A DNA stretch of 64,000 bases from Crotalaria pallida (taxonomy: Eukaryota > Streptophyta > Magnoliopsida > Fabales > Fabaceae): NCBI GenBank assembly GCA_037953625.1, contig CM075653.1, positions 9,858,001 through 9,922,000 of the forward strand. The letters are read 5' to 3'. Of the stretch, positions 25,077 to 36,678 are shown piece by piece; the first letter of the stretch is position 1; every line of letters starts with the position of its first letter. A program made the translations under genes and the position numbers. Under the pieces are notes generated by a model. The model ran no database searches, was not told the DNA's origin, and worked only from the letters and a program-made list of their open reading frames with translations.

Positions 25077-25460
25077 CACACCGTTGAACCATCAAATCAA
25101 CAGTATACCACATACTGTCCACATTGTCCACCTTAATGTGTCATCGAGCTAGCAGCAACTTTTGTAATTCCAGAGGTCCTCCTCATGTCACCCGAACATG
25201 AGTAAACGATCTACTATCCAAACTCAAAAATGGATGTAATATCTTCGCTTAAAGAAATTGATTGGTATATTTCAATATGTAACGTGCCACCCGAGCAACG
25301 TTATGACGTGCCACCCGAGCAACGTCCCATCATCCAAACTGAATAACCATATAACCAATCAATTTCTTTTAAGTCCTAGATCACTTGGATTACTGTCATT
25401 TAAATATTAACCAAATGGTCCAGGATTGGAAATGGTTTTTCTAGTATTCTAGGTAAAACT

Positions 25461-25672
25461 ACTCGAGTGTTCTTCATTTTCCAGAAATTCCTGTTTCAGT
25501 TTTCACCAAAATACTCGAGTGTTCTACATAGTTACTCGAGTGTTCTTCAAATTTTACCAAATTACTCGAGTGTTCTTCATGATACTCGAGTGTTCTTCAT
25601 TTTCCAGAAATTCATGTTTCAGTTTTGGTCGAATACTCGAGTATCAATCCCCAATACTCGAGTGTTTTCAGA
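25461..25672. repeat. Intronic palindrome cluster (CTCGAG type), 3' LTR
   Basis: Seven ACTCGAGT cores in 212 bp, several extended to ATACTCGAGTAT, separated by GTTCTTCAT and TTTTCCAGAAATTC spacers. Offset about 1.30-1.51 kb from the LTR start on the minus strand. Reading frames across it translate as Tyr/Ser/Val/Leu or Arg/Val/Phe repeats and are not genes. Confidence 0.9.
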
Positions 25673-26697
25673 CAGATAACACTGTAATTTGTATTTTAAC
25701 ATACCATTTCCAATTCTAGCCAATTCTAATCCAATTCAATGATCAACAGAACTTACTTTATACATATTAAGCATGTTTCAACACAGAAACCACCACTTAT
25801 TACATTGAATCCAATCTGAGCAACAATTATGCACAAAACACATTTTTAACAACTCAACATACCAAATTCAGTTCCAAACACTTTTGGCATGAAAACAACT
25901 TGCATATAGCTCACATGCAACATATAGAACTCACTCAGAACATCATTAGAACACAGGTTGGTCTCCAAACCAATTTCCCTATTCAAACTAAGCCCTTAGA
26001 GCCTCTTGGTGGCTCTCTAATCAAATGCATGCAATTTAAACTCTATCTAGTGAATAGAGAGCTTCCCCTTACCTCTTAGACGTGAATCAACAGAGACTTT
26101 ACCCAAAACTTAGCTTCCAAGCTGAATTCCCCAAAATCCACACTGAAACAGAGCAGTTTCAGCAGAGCACCAAGATTGAATTGGTTGATGCATGAAACAG
26201 CCATAAAAATTGGGGAAATTAGTCTCTATATACTCTCTACAATTCATACTAGCTAAAGAAACAAGATTCACGTGAGGAGGTTATCTGAGCTTACCAGAAT
26301 CAAGCTCCAAAGTAAGCTCCAGGAACCTGAGACAGCAAACAAACTCCAACTTCTAAGCTTCGATTCTTCCAATCTACGAACTCTCAGCTCACAATTTTGG
26401 TATCTTTGTGAAGCCCTGAATGTGAGCTTCACAATGGTGTATGATTTGTATAACAACTCTTAAGAATCAAAGAGAATCGAAGGCATGAAGTTAAGAACCC
26501 TAAACTCAGAAATTCTTCATGGATTTGGCAAAATGAACGGTTGATTCATCAACCATGGCCTTATATAGTCCTCCATCAAGCTCATGCAGCTCGACACGAA
26601 GGCCTCAGACGTGTTGAAGGACTGAATTCGTGTCAACACGACGAAGACTCGGTGGTGACTCATCAAAACGCACTAACTCGTTCCTCACTGACCAGAA

Positions 26698-26729
26698 TAC
26701 TCGAGTATTCCCAAAACTACTCGAGTATT
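26698..26729. repeat. Promoter-proximal palindrome pair (CTCGAG type), 3' LTR
   Basis: AATACTCGAGTATT and TACTCGAGTA lie 17 bp apart (start to start) at about 0.24-0.27 kb from the LTR start, upstream of the TATA box on the minus strand. They share their core with the intronic cluster of the same LTR. Confidence 0.85.
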
Positions 26730-26967
26730 TTGACCAGTTTTTGAAAAATATAATTTTTATTTTCTTTCCCTCCAAAATCTTTCTAAAATTACTCCAAGGT
26801 CCCCAAACATGGATTAATGTGAAAATATTTATTTTCTCATATTAAAACTATCTAATATTATCATTCATAATAAATCACTTTGAAATCTAGAATAAGAATG
26901 ATTAATTATAAATAAGCTTTATAATTAACTAAATATTAATCAGGGGTTAAAAATCTGGGATGTTACA

Positions 26968-26985
26968 CTCTTCCCCACTTAAAAG
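26968..26985 (-). other. Polypurine tract of the non-autonomous Tekay-like element
   Basis: On the minus strand TTTTAAGTGGGGAAGAG immediately precedes the LTR start TGTAACATCCC. It is preceded by TCGGGGTCGAAATTCC, as in the old gypsy element. Confidence 0.85.
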
Positions 26986-29340
26986 GAATTTCGACCCCGA
27001 AATTCTTCTTTAAAAGTTCTTTAATTTCCAAAGTTACACAAAAAGTTGTTCTGAGGTTATATATATATATTTTCAAAATATAGTTAGGAAGAACCCTTCC
27101 CCACTTAAAAGGAATTTTCTAATCCTTTTTCAAACTTTCTGACCCAAAACGTTTCACAAAATATTTCAATTGAGCTTTTTCTCAAATAAAGCTTTTGCAT
27201 TCCAAAACATATACAAATCCTTGTTTCTCATAAAAGGGTTTTGCTTAAACTTCCTCAAAAATTATCTCGTAATTCCTTCAAATGAAATCTTTTGACTAAA
27301 AACTTTTTCGAATGATACCTTTAAAAAATATATATGTATATATACTCCTCAATTAAAACGTTTTCCAAAGATCTTTTTGAGGAAAAACCCCATCCCGTTG
27401 CGCACTCTGATCACTCGGGCACGGGTAGAGAAATATTCGTATGACTTCATTTCTTAATAGTTGTAAACATTAGGGTGATCAGTCCTAATATTTAAATTAT
27501 CAGTAACGAAATCATCCCTCTCAGATATAATCTTTCTCAAGAAAGACTATACGATTTACCTTTAAATTAGATGAATTTAAAGATAAAGGACATTTTGTCA
27601 CTATCAGACTTAGTGAGATAGCCAAGTCCTAGAGAAACTTCCGTTGGGGAGACAAATATTTGTCCTATCCCGGTGGTTGTTAATCTCTCTAGTCTTAACT
27701 GATCTTTCTCTTTCTGTAGTGCCCAAAGACATTTATCACATCCAACTGTGATAAGGGTTTTGATCACAGAAATTCAAGTTAAAGACTTGTTCAGATTTTC
27801 AAATTGCATAACGATTTAATTAACGCAATCAAGAACATTTGACTACGTTAATTCAAATCGGCGAAGGGATAACTTAGACTACCTATATCCGAATCTAACT
27901 CGCATCCTAGCAGGATGGAAAACTCTTGTACTCTTGATTTGCTGGCTGACCCTTTCCTTTCTTGTATTTCTCCTTCAAGCAATCCGGCGAATAAGACTTT
28001 ATTTCTTACGACTGAAATCAAATATCCCTTTTTGTTCATCACTATTCATTCCATGATGATGCACCTTACCTTCTTACCTTAAATTAACAAATAATTTCTT
28101 TCCATCGGCTTTTCGGTTACCTTCATGCAATTGAGGTTTCCCTAACCCCTTATGCATGAAATTCTGGTCCCCATCATTAATTCACTTATAAGCTTCATGT
28201 GCTTTCCTCATCATCCATACCAATTCTACACATACTCACTAATGTCAGGAAATCCCTTATTTGTCAATGGTTGATAACTGGTTTGAAGTTCAGACATCAT
28301 TCTTTTCCGGGTTTTGCATGTTTAAGCCTTCCATCAAATTGCCATAAAAACATACTTCCTCGATCTTTTGAACTTGACAATGTTTTCCCCAAGATTCATA
28401 TTGTCCTACCTTATTTACCACAATTTAATCTCTTTTCTCTAATTTTTCCAAAATTTCATCCTTGAGTGATTCCCAAGTGACATGTCAATCCTATGCTTCC
28501 AATGTCATATTTACATAGTTCCACTATGTCTTAGTTTCACCATTTATCATATAAGTGGTATAACCTTTACTCATCCATTTTGCTTGGTCCCATGACTAAC
28601 CTTTAACTTCCAAATCGTTTGGAATCCAAATTCTTACCCATGAAATATCCCCTATGGAACTTAGGTTTCCTCCCTTTCGAAATCAATCTCTTATTGGTCC
28701 TTAATTCTTCGGTTCTTTGTTGCAATTCACGAATTCGAGTTAGGAATTCTGTTGTGATTTGCAACCTTCCCTCCTTACTTCTCGTCGGTCTACTCGTATC
28801 ATCAAGCTCGAATCTATTAGACTGCTTAAATCCACTTTCTTAAACTCCGTAGAGCTCACATGAATTGTCTTTCAGCCCGTTGTGATTGCTTCCTCCTTTG
28901 CTTTGTCATGACGATGACAGAGTCTCCGATCATGAGCCTTTAAAATTCTGTCTGTCGACGTTGTCCCTTGTTCAACTCCTCCTCTCGGTTGAACAATTAC
29001 TTCGACTCTCCAGGGTCATTCACGCTTAAAGCGTAGTGACACAGGGAAAGGCCTCAATCCCTCAGAGCAACCATGGTCGTTGCAAAGCTCAAGTCATGCG
29101 CCAAATGTATCACCTTGTGTGTATTCAATCACCTTGATACACACACATCTACCTTTCTTTCATAAAACTACCTCCTTCCAAGTCCCGTTCTCGACACATG
29201 AAAGTATGCTCCAATACTTTGGCATGAATCAAGTAGGAGTAACACAGGAGGAAATGTTATCCTTCCCCAAAATCACATCCAAATGTGATAAAGGATGATA
29301 GATTGAATTTAACTTAGTGCCGCGATCAAATATCTCGACA
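26986..29340 (-). pseudogene. Scrambled pol remnant of the Tekay-like element
   Basis: Minus-strand scraps of pol remain: a protease end near 29298-29260 (SHLDVILG-like wording) and a piece at about 28785-28725 whose bases match the post-RNase-H linker of the old element (TTGCAAATCACAA...GAATTCGTGAATTGCAACA, old copy 10543-10590). The RT core, the catalytic integrase motifs and the chromo-like end were not found, and many stops occur. The rest is AT-rich and unassigned. The decay predates the last transposition, since the flanking LTRs are nearly identical. Confidence 0.6.
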
Positions 29341-30546
29341 CTATAATCTAACAACTTTAGAAACACATTTGGGTAGTTTCATAGGGTCTCTAATTTTAAA
29401 ACAATTAGGGAAATCTGACTTCAATCTAATCACACATATATGTTGAACAAAAGAATAAGTAACTCCCAAATCGAACACAATCATGCAAAGTTGGTTTTGA
29501 AATAAATGGTTACCTTGCACGAGATCGGGAGATTGGTTCTTTTCTACTCTATTCAGGGTAAACACTTTGCCTTGAGTCATCGGTTTGCTAGCAAATCTGG
29601 TGTGGTTACTTTTCACAGACTCTCTGCAGTAACGTGCAATATGACCCTGCTTTCCACAATTGAAGCAATTACTTGTTGCCCAGCAGATCCTTCCATAATG
29701 ATGATGCTTACACTTCCCACAGTAAGGAGTATTACTGCGAAACTTAACCCCATCCTTAATTTCAGCTCTTTCTTTGCCTCGGTTTTGATCCAAATATGGA
29801 CCCTTATTCCGAAGGTCAAATCTTTTCCTTCTTTGTGGTCCATAACTCGGCTGGTTACTCTTTGCTTGATCAGCTAATACTTCCGCCTTCTTATCATCCT
29901 CATACATCCGACACATATCTACCAACGTGTGAAAACTTTGAATCTTCTGATAACTAAAAACAGATTTCAGTTCAGGTTTCAAACCACTTTCAAACTTGAT
30001 GCATTTGCTCCTTTCATCGGGATTGTTTTGATAATATGGAGAGTACTTCATCAGTTCCTCGAACTTAGCTGCGTACTCACCTACACTCATGTCTCCTTGC
30101 TTTAATTGCAGAAACTCAATTTCCTTTTTCCTTCTTAAGTCTTCCGGGAAATATTTATTGAGAAACTTTTCCGTAAACACACCCCAATTAATATCCCTTC
30201 CTTCATATTGCAGGAGCTGAACTGTGTGATTCCACCAGTTCTCCGCCTCGTCTTCTAACATATAAACTGCATATGCCATCTTTTGAGCCTCAGTGCAGTC
30301 TAATGTTCTAAAGATCTTATCCATAGTATGAATCCACTTATTAGCCTCCTCAGGCCTAAATCCTCCTTCGAACTTAGGTGGATTACAACTTCTAAAATCC
30401 GTCAAACTCTTAGTTTCCGAATTACCAACATTATATTGATGAGGCGGTTGCTGAGATTGTTGTTGCTGCCATTGATGCATAGATTCCATCACAACGGTGA
30501 TTCTTTCTAATATCGCATCGGTACGATTTTGATTTCTAGTCGTCAT
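29341..30546 (-). CDS. Gag protein of the non-autonomous Tekay-like element
   Basis: 401 codons open from MTTRNQNRTD. Residues around 90-200 are the retrotransposon gag core (ENWWNHTVQLL, NKYFPEDLRRKKEIEFLQL). A CCHC zinc knuckle CFNCGKQGHIARYC lies at about residues 297-310 and would bind the element RNA in the particle. The frame runs on into the protease, where the catalytic DSGATHSF of the family reads DLGVTYSF: Ser is replaced by Leu, so the protease is probably inactive. The start was chosen because it follows the PBS-leader and matches the gag start of the old element. An open gag with ruined pol suggests dependence on another element's enzymes. Confidence 0.88.
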   Translation of the reverse strand: MTTRNQNRTDAILERITVVMESMHQWQQQQSQQPPHQYNVGNSETKSLTDFRSCNPPKFEGGFRPEEANKWIHTMDKIFRTLDCTEAQKMAYAVYMLEDEAENWWNHTVQLLQYEGRDINWGVFTEKFLNKYFPEDLRRKKEIEFLQLKQGDMSVGEYAAKFEELMKYSPYYQNNPDERSKCIKFESGLKPELKSVFSYQKIQSFHTLVDMCRMYEDDKKAEVLADQAKSNQPSYGPQRRKRFDLRNKGPYLDQNRGKERAEIKDGVKFRSNTPYCGKCKHHHYGRICWATSNCFNCGKQGHIARYCRESVKSNHTRFASKPMTQGKVFTLNRVEKNQSPDLVQGNHLFQNQLCMIVFDLGVTYSFVQHICVIRLKSDFPNCFKIRDPMKLPKCVSKVVRL

Positions 30547-30785
30547 AATAGACCTGCGCTATTGCTCATGGTCACATACGATGGACTAAGAAACATTCTC
30601 CACACAACCTATCCTAAGGTTATAACAATAGCTTTCATCAATGCATACAATTTCTACACTGTATCAATTGCTCCATTTGAGAAAGATACTAAAATTCAAA
30701 ACAATAAATATGCTCTGTGGATACCTGCTTGATGTTGATGACTACCTTTCCGGAGCTACTTCCACTACTACAGGATCTGACTTTT

Positions 30786-30797
30786 GCTCTGATACCA
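30786..30797 (-). other. Primer binding site (tRNA-iMet type)
   Basis: On the minus strand TGGTATCAGAGC lies 5 bases after the 5' LTR end. It is complementary to the 3' end of plant initiator tRNA-Met, the usual primer for plant chromoviruses and copia elements. Confidence 0.93.
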
Positions 30798-31528
30798 CTA
30801 AGTGTAACACCCTCAAAATAACCCAAGTAATTAATACAAAATGAATGCTATTACATGAGAATATATATGGACTTGTAGAATATTAGAAAATACTGGATTC
30901 AAAAATTTTCTTTTAAGTCCTCCAAAGAGTCGGGTGCACAAACCAATATACTAGGATGTTTGGAGAATAGTTTACGTATTACTTTTGAAATCGAATTCGG
31001 CATTTACTTTGCTCAAAAGATAATTTCGCAAATCTTGGATAGCATTCTCTTTGAAGATAACTGTACTCTATTTCATATAAAGGAACTCAAGTATTGCCAT
31101 CCAGTTTTCGCCTAGCCAAGTGATACCATTTTCAAAATGTCATAGCCGAATTCTTTTAAATCAATATCAGAGTAAGCGGAAATAACAGGACTATGTAATA
31201 AACTTTAGTATAAACATGGATTTTATACATATCACAAGGTACGTAATACATAGTCCAGCGGTAAGGATCTCCAAAATCCCAGAACAAGTCCATAAGGATA
31301 TGTATTTATATGTACATCAAAATAGACCATGACTCAAGAATTTTCAAAAGAAATTCCCACAATATATAAAACTCCCAAAGCTGGTCTCATAACACTGGTA
31401 GCGGCAGTAGTAGTAGAAGTCTCCAAGAAGTAACAACAGTCATCATCCAACATCTCCAGCAGCAAATTTCCTCCACAGCATCCACCACACCGGATCCCTG
31501 ATCCTCATCATTTACCTTATGCACATAC

Positions 31529-31999
31529 CTAGGGATCATCGCCTCTCCATTGACTCCCGATAGATTGAACGACAAGCTCGCTTTCGCTCTCGTATTCGAT
31601 AGGATCCTCCTTGGTCTTATTTGAAGGAGTAATTACCCTACCACTGGGTACAAGGTCTGATGAAAACGTGACCTTAATAGGACTCCTTGAAATAGACGGG
31701 GAAGTCTCCTCTCGAATGACTCTAAGAGAAAAAGGGTATGAGCGGGTAGGTTCGAATTGAAAACTGTAGTAGAAGTGAGCTGGTCGAGTGGGGGATGATC
31801 CATGGTAAGTATAAAAAGTAGATACATGCATAGCGTATATGATGGGAATCCTAAACCTACGAGGATGTGACCGAACCAGTGGATTAGGGTGATCGAAGGT
31901 AACCACTATCTCATCCTCATACACTACTCGGCAATCCTCGCAGATCCATATGCCACTAAGAAGTGGGTGGACCTCGATGCAAGCGATGTAACGTGACAT
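31529..31999 (-). CDS. LTR-encoded ~156-aa protein, unknown function
   Basis: Open frame in the U5-side part of the 5' LTR, starting at ATG after an acceptor-like AG and GTG. N-terminal half: SRYIACIEVHPLLSGIW, then HPNPLVRSHPRRFRIPIIY, FYTYHGSSPTRP, rich in aromatic and basic residues. C-terminal third: Ser/Pro-rich, then acidic (KEDPIEYESESE). No transmembrane segment and no recognised domain. The family is shared by all five gypsy LTRs here, and three of the five copies are unbroken. It would lie upstream of gag in the genomic RNA, or be reached by splicing out the upstream 1.9 kb (longer in this copy because of the inserted solo LTR). Function unknown. Confidence 0.65.
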   Translation of the reverse strand: MSRYIACIEVHPLLSGIWICEDCRVVYEDEIVVTFDHPNPLVRSHPRRFRIPIIYAMHVSTFYTYHGSSPTRPAHFYYSFQFEPTRSYPFSLRVIREETSPSISRSPIKVTFSSDLVPSGRVITPSNKTKEDPIEYESESELVVQSIGSQWRGDDP

Positions 32000-32377
32000 C
32001 ACCTACAAGGGCATAGGGGTAAGCAAATCTACACGCATAATCAATAGAGCTTAAATATTGAAGTAACATGATTATGCACAGATAACCCCAAAACCGTTAA
32101 CAGTCATAGTTAACACTTAGAAAACACTTGATGCAAATAAGATGTTCATACTCATTCTTGGTATCAAGCCTTAACTTAATTAAGGGTAGGTGGCATGATG
32201 CCTGACATTCTTCTCTTTCTGAGATTCTCCATCTAATGTCCTCACGGATGCCAATCCAATTCAACAATGCATTTCCAAATCACGAATACGTTACCAAAAC
32301 GTATGGCATACTAGCTCGGAAGTGATAAAAACGTCACACTACCTGGTGAACGTCACGTCGCCCAAGGACGTAAACCT

Positions 32378-33828
32378 TGTTGAGAAAAAGCCTAAGCATA
32401 GGTAGTTTTGATGATTACAAAGTGCAAGTCAAGGCAAAAGTTCACAACTCAACTTAAGGCTCAACAAAGTCAACAAAGGGGTTCTTATTGTAATGTAATG
32501 TATTCTTTATTCTTTATTAAGTCCCCTAGATGCATAATGGTTAGAGTCTAAGTTAGGAAAAACTAATCATAATCTAAAAGATATGGCATGCATGCTAAGT
32601 ATAATCATAAGTGGGTGCTTTTCAAAATTAAAAGAAAAATATGTGATTTTATAAATATAAGAAAAATATTGATAAAATAATTTGAAAATATTTTTCTAAT
32701 AAATTAAAGTGTTTTGGAAGTGAAGAAAATGTTTTAAATATAATACTATAAGTGTTAACAAGTAAAAATGTTGTTTTTGGAAATTTTGAACGAAAGTATC
32801 TGGATACATCTGAAAGTATCCGGATACATTTGAAAAGTATCCGGATACATATGAAAGTATCTGGATACTTCGTTAAAACAACAGTCAAATTTTTGAAATC
32901 AAACACGATGTATCCGAATACTTTCAAAAGTATCCGGATACAAACAGTTAAAACTGTCATAAACATAGCCGTTTGCTGTCCTAACTGATATATATATGTT
33001 CCAAACGATTTCAAAACATGAGACAACGTTCTTACAACCTTCTAACACTTCTGGACATTCTCTTAAACACGTTTTACAGAATTCTCAAGTGTTCTTCATG
33101 AATCAATTGCATTTTCACATATGATCAAGAAGAACATTCAAGTGTTGCATTGAATTTTCACAAATACCCACTTTGATTACACTTGCATTCATTCTTATTC
33201 TTCTAGATTCTGATCTAATAGTTAGTGTTCTTAAAAAAGTTGCTTATCCACACAAAAAGGTGCAAAGATCATTGCTTTTCATTGGAGTTGTTCATCCGCA
33301 CAACAAGGTGTAAAGTGCCAACAACAAGACTTTGACAAACGCAAATTGGTGAAAGGTTTTCATCAAGTATACTTGAAGGTTTCAAGTGGAATTGAAGAAG
33401 GTTTCTTCAAGCACAAGGTTCGCTGTGGTTCGAGGAATTGTTTGCGAAGACACAAGTTCCAAAGAGGTTCTTTGGAGGGACAAGTCTAAGGGAAAGGTTT
33501 TCTCTTACACATTACTTGTACTTACAATTCTTGTTCATAGTGAAGCAAATCTCCTATCTCAGAAAGGGAGGACTGGATGTAGCATTAGTGTTCGTTAACA
33601 CACTAATGTGAACCAGGATAAAATCCTTGTGTTCGCTTCTCTTTCATTATCTCTTTACAATTCTGCGTGCTTAATTTTCATATATTTAAGTATATGCGTT
33701 TTATATGTTTTTACTCTGATTATTTTAAAGGCCTTAGTAAGCGATAAATTTTTAATTGGTGAAGATTCGTACTCTTCGCCTATTCACCTCCTTTATAGGG
33801 AATAGTACTACCCGCTTGTTTTCCAACA
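32378..33828. mobile_element. Copia-type solo LTR
   Basis: TGTTGAGAAAAAGCC...TTTTCCAACA, 1451 bp, with AACCT duplicated at 32373-32377 and 33829-33833, inserted in the TGACGT tandem array of the Tekay-like 5' LTR. The uninterrupted sister LTR (24714 region) gives the empty site. TTTTGATGATTACAAAGTG near the start and TATTCACCTCCTTTATAGGG near the end are typical of Sire/Maximus-like copia LTRs. It contains a palindrome cluster of the GTATCCGGATAC type. No coding region. Confidence 0.92.
32796..32942. repeat. Palindrome cluster (TCCGGA type) in the copia solo LTR
   Basis: Six copies of GTATCCGGATAC in 147 bp. Three are perfect; two read GTATCTGGATAC (central CG changed to TG) and one GTATCCGAATAC. 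Spacers are short (TGAAA, TTTGAAAA). Lies a little upstream of a TATATATA string near 32989. Confidence 0.88.
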
Positions 33829-34573
33829 AACCTATCACTTCTCAACATACAAAGGGTGTGATAAAAAACGTCACCACATCTGATGAACGTCACGTCGCCT
33901 AAGGATGTAAACCTTATCACTTGCGATACACAACAAAGGTGATAAACAACGTCACCATGTCTGACGAGCGTCACGTCGCCTAAGGACGTAAACCTTATCA
34001 CTTGTGTGCACCACACCCTCCTCAACAAACAACGGGTGTGATAAAAAACGTCACCACATCTGATGAACGTCACGTCGCCTAAGGACGTAAACCTTATCAC
34101 TTGTGAAACACAACAGAGGTGATAAACAACTTCACCATGTCTGATGAACGTCACGTCGCCAAAACGTAAACCTTACCACTTGTGTGCAACACACCGTTGA
34201 ACCATCAAATCAACAGTATACCACATACTGTCCACATTGTCCACCTTAATGTGTCATCGAGCTAGCAGCAACTTTTGTAATTCCAGAGGTCCTCCTCATG
34301 TCACCCGAACATGAGTAAACAATCTACTATCCAAACTCAAAAATGGATGTAATATCTTCGCTTAAAGAAATTGATTGGTATATTTCAATATGTAACGTGC
34401 CACCCGAGCAACGTTATGACGTGCCACCCGAGCAACGTCCCATCATCCAAACTGAATAACCATATAATCAATCGATTTCTTTTAAATCCTAGATCACTTG
34501 GATTACTGTCATTTAAATATTAACCAAATGGTCCAGGATTGGAAATGGTTTTTCTAGTATTCTAGGTAAAACT

Positions 34574-34785
34574 ACTCGAGTGTTCTTCATTTTCCAGAAA
34601 TTCCTGTTTCAGTTTTCACCAAAATACTCGAGTGTTCTACATAGTTACTCGAGTGTTCTTCAGATTTTACCAAATTACTCGAGTGTTCTTCATGATACTC
34701 GAGTGTTCTTCATTTTCCAGAAATTCATGTTTCAGTTTTGGTCGAATACTCGAGTATCAATCCCCAATACTCGAGTGTTTTCAGA
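34574..34785. repeat. Intronic palindrome cluster (CTCGAG type), 5' LTR
   Basis: Sister of the cluster at 25461-25672, with the same seven ACTCGAGT cores and spacers. Confidence 0.9.
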
Positions 34786-36079
34786 CAGATAACACTGTAA
34801 TTTGTATTTTAACATACCATTTCCAATTCTAGCCAATTATAATCCAATCCAATGATCAACAGAACTTACTTTATACATATTAAGCATGTTTCAACACAGA
34901 AACCACCACTTATTACATTGAATCCAATCTGAGCAACAATTATGCACAAAACACATTTTTAACAACTCAACATACCAAATTCAGTTCCAAACACTTTTGG
35001 CATGAAAACAACTTGCATATAGCTCACATGCAACATATAGAACTTGCTCAGAACATCATTAGAACACAGGTTGGTCTCCAAACCAATTTCCCTATTCAAA
35101 CTAAGCCCTTAGAGCCTTTTGGTGGCTCTCTAATCAAATGCATGCAATTTAAACTCTATCTAGTGAATAGAGAGCTTCCCCTTACCTCTTAGACGTGAAT
35201 CAACAGAGACTTTACCCAAAACTTAGCTTCCAAGCTGAATTCCCCAAAATCCACACTGAAACAGAGCAGTTTCAGCAGAGCACCAAGATTGAATTGGTTG
35301 ATGCATGAAACAGCCATAAAAATTGGGGAAATTAGTCTCTATATACTCTCTACAATTCATACTAGCTAAAGAAACAAGATTCACGTGAGGAGGTTATCTG
35401 AGCTTACCAGAATCAAGCTCCAAAGTAAGCTCCAGGAACCTGAGACAGCAAACAAACTCCAACTTCTAAGCTTCGATTCTTCCAATCTACGAACTCTCAG
35501 ATCACAATTTTGGTATCTTTGTGAAGCCCTGAATGTGAGCTTCACAATGGTGTATGATTTGTATAATAACTCTTAAGAATCAAAGAGAATCGAAGGCATG
35601 AAGTTAAGAACCCTAAACTCAGAAATTCTTCACGGATTTGGCAAAATGAACGGTTGATTCATCAACCATGGCCTTATATAGTCCTCCACCAAGCTCATGC
35701 AGCTCGACACGAAGGCCTCCGACATGTTGAAGGACTGAATTCGTGTCAACACGACGAAGACTCGGTGGTGACTCATCAAAACGCACTAACTCGTTCCTCA
35801 CTGACCAGAATACTCGAGTATTCCCAAAACTACTCGAGTATTTTGACCAGTTTTTGAAAAATATAATTTTTGTTTTCTTTCCCTCCAAAATCTTTCTAAA
35901 ATACTCCAAGTTCCCCAAACATGGATTAATGTGAAAATATTTATTTTCTCATATTAAAACTATCTAATATTATCATTCATAATAAATCACTTTGAAATCT
36001 AGAATAAGAATGATTAATTATAAATAAGCTTTATAATTAACTGAATATTAATCAGGGGTTAAAAATCTGGGATGTTACA

Positions 36080-36678
36080 GTCCGAACTTAGGATTTAATA
36101 AAATATTAATAAGACTTTAAAAGACATTGAATAATGCGGCGAGTTGAGTGTGAAGTAGTGGAGAGGAAGATACCCTGTTTATCTGCAGATACTCAGGTGA
36201 GTGATTGTGATAGGGGAGGGTGATGACGGTGAAACGTCAAGTAACCTAGAGTGCTTTTCTAGGCAGAACGAGTCTATAAGTGATCGAAGATTAATACCCA
36301 AGGGTTTGTAGTGTGTTCTGCACCGCGAACTAGAAAAGTACTGACACCCCCTTGATCAACTTTGGAACAGTAAGAGAGAACCTGAACGAGGCGGGTAGTC
36401 GATTGGTGTTGGGCCCTTGTGATGTCGCATAAAAGATGATTGAAATGATGGTCGGCCTTTGCGGTTGTGGCTTTGAAAAAATTAGTATGTTGTTGGATTC
36501 TCGGCTGTTCGACCGGCGTGGGTTAAGTTTCCTGTACTCCTGTTTGCTTCCGACTAGGTTTGGGAGGATTGGAGGAGATGTATGTGTGCTAACTAACTCC
36601 TCGATGACATTTCTTTGATTTCCCCTATCATCGTTGGATGCGCTTGATAAGACTTAATAAAGTAATTAAGATGAAATT
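36080..36678 (+). mobile_element. 6.5-kb LTR-like element, segment 3
   Basis: Interior of the element between the Tekay-like and copia insertions. It starts with the GTCCG duplication and ends with AAATT (36674-36678), the copia target. A 60-residue frame at 36436-36618 shows no recognised family and is not called. Confidence 0.6.

Larger units (their letters stand above)
23146..26967 (-). mobile_element. 3' LTR of the non-autonomous Tekay-like element
   Basis: 3822 bp. On the minus strand it begins TGTAACATCCCAGATTTTT and ends GAGGGTGTTACA. Minus-strand order: palindromes 26729-26698, TATA (ACTATATAAGG, at about 26571-26561), leader, donor TTCTG|GTAAGC (26294), palindrome cluster 25672-25461, tandem TGACGT-rich units 25076-24664, acceptor (AG at 24347-24346), LTR ORF from 24342. 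Confidence 0.93.
23146..36079 (-). mobile_element. Non-autonomous Tekay-like gypsy element (minus strand)
   Basis: Complete insertion with GTCCG duplicated at 23141-23145 and 36080-36084, both LTRs, a tRNA-iMet PBS and a PPT. The two LTRs differ by only about one base per 60-100 in the stretches I compared by eye, so insertion was recent. The interior (26968-30802) is only 3.8 kb: gag is open, but protease to integrase is deleted and rearranged. The 5' LTR is enlarged by a copia-type solo LTR (32378-33828). Confidence 0.93.
30803..36079 (-). mobile_element. 5' LTR of the non-autonomous Tekay-like element
   Basis: 5277 bp, of which 1451 plus a 5-bp duplication are a copia-type solo LTR; the native length of about 3.8 kb equals the 3' LTR. 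It contains all the landmarks of the 3' LTR: palindrome pair 35811-35842, TATA about 35684-35674, donor about 35407, palindrome cluster 34574-34785, TGACGT tandem units (33834-34190 plus 32324-32377), acceptor and open ORF from 31999. Confidence 0.93.

Noticed and set aside
25467..25719. Open frames with TRVFF/YSSVL repeats (also 34580-34832, 61044-61346)
   Set aside because: They are translations of the CTCGAG palindrome clusters and their spacers in two frames; not proteins.
26268..26744. Short frames around the LTR leader (also 35385-35857)
   Set aside because: They lie in the untranslated leader/promoter of the Tekay-like LTR and are not kept in the related LTRs at 4503, 12031 or 59740.
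36436..36618. 60-residue frame in the 6.5-kb element
   Set aside because: No recognisable motif, no sister copy in the window and no splice or promoter context.
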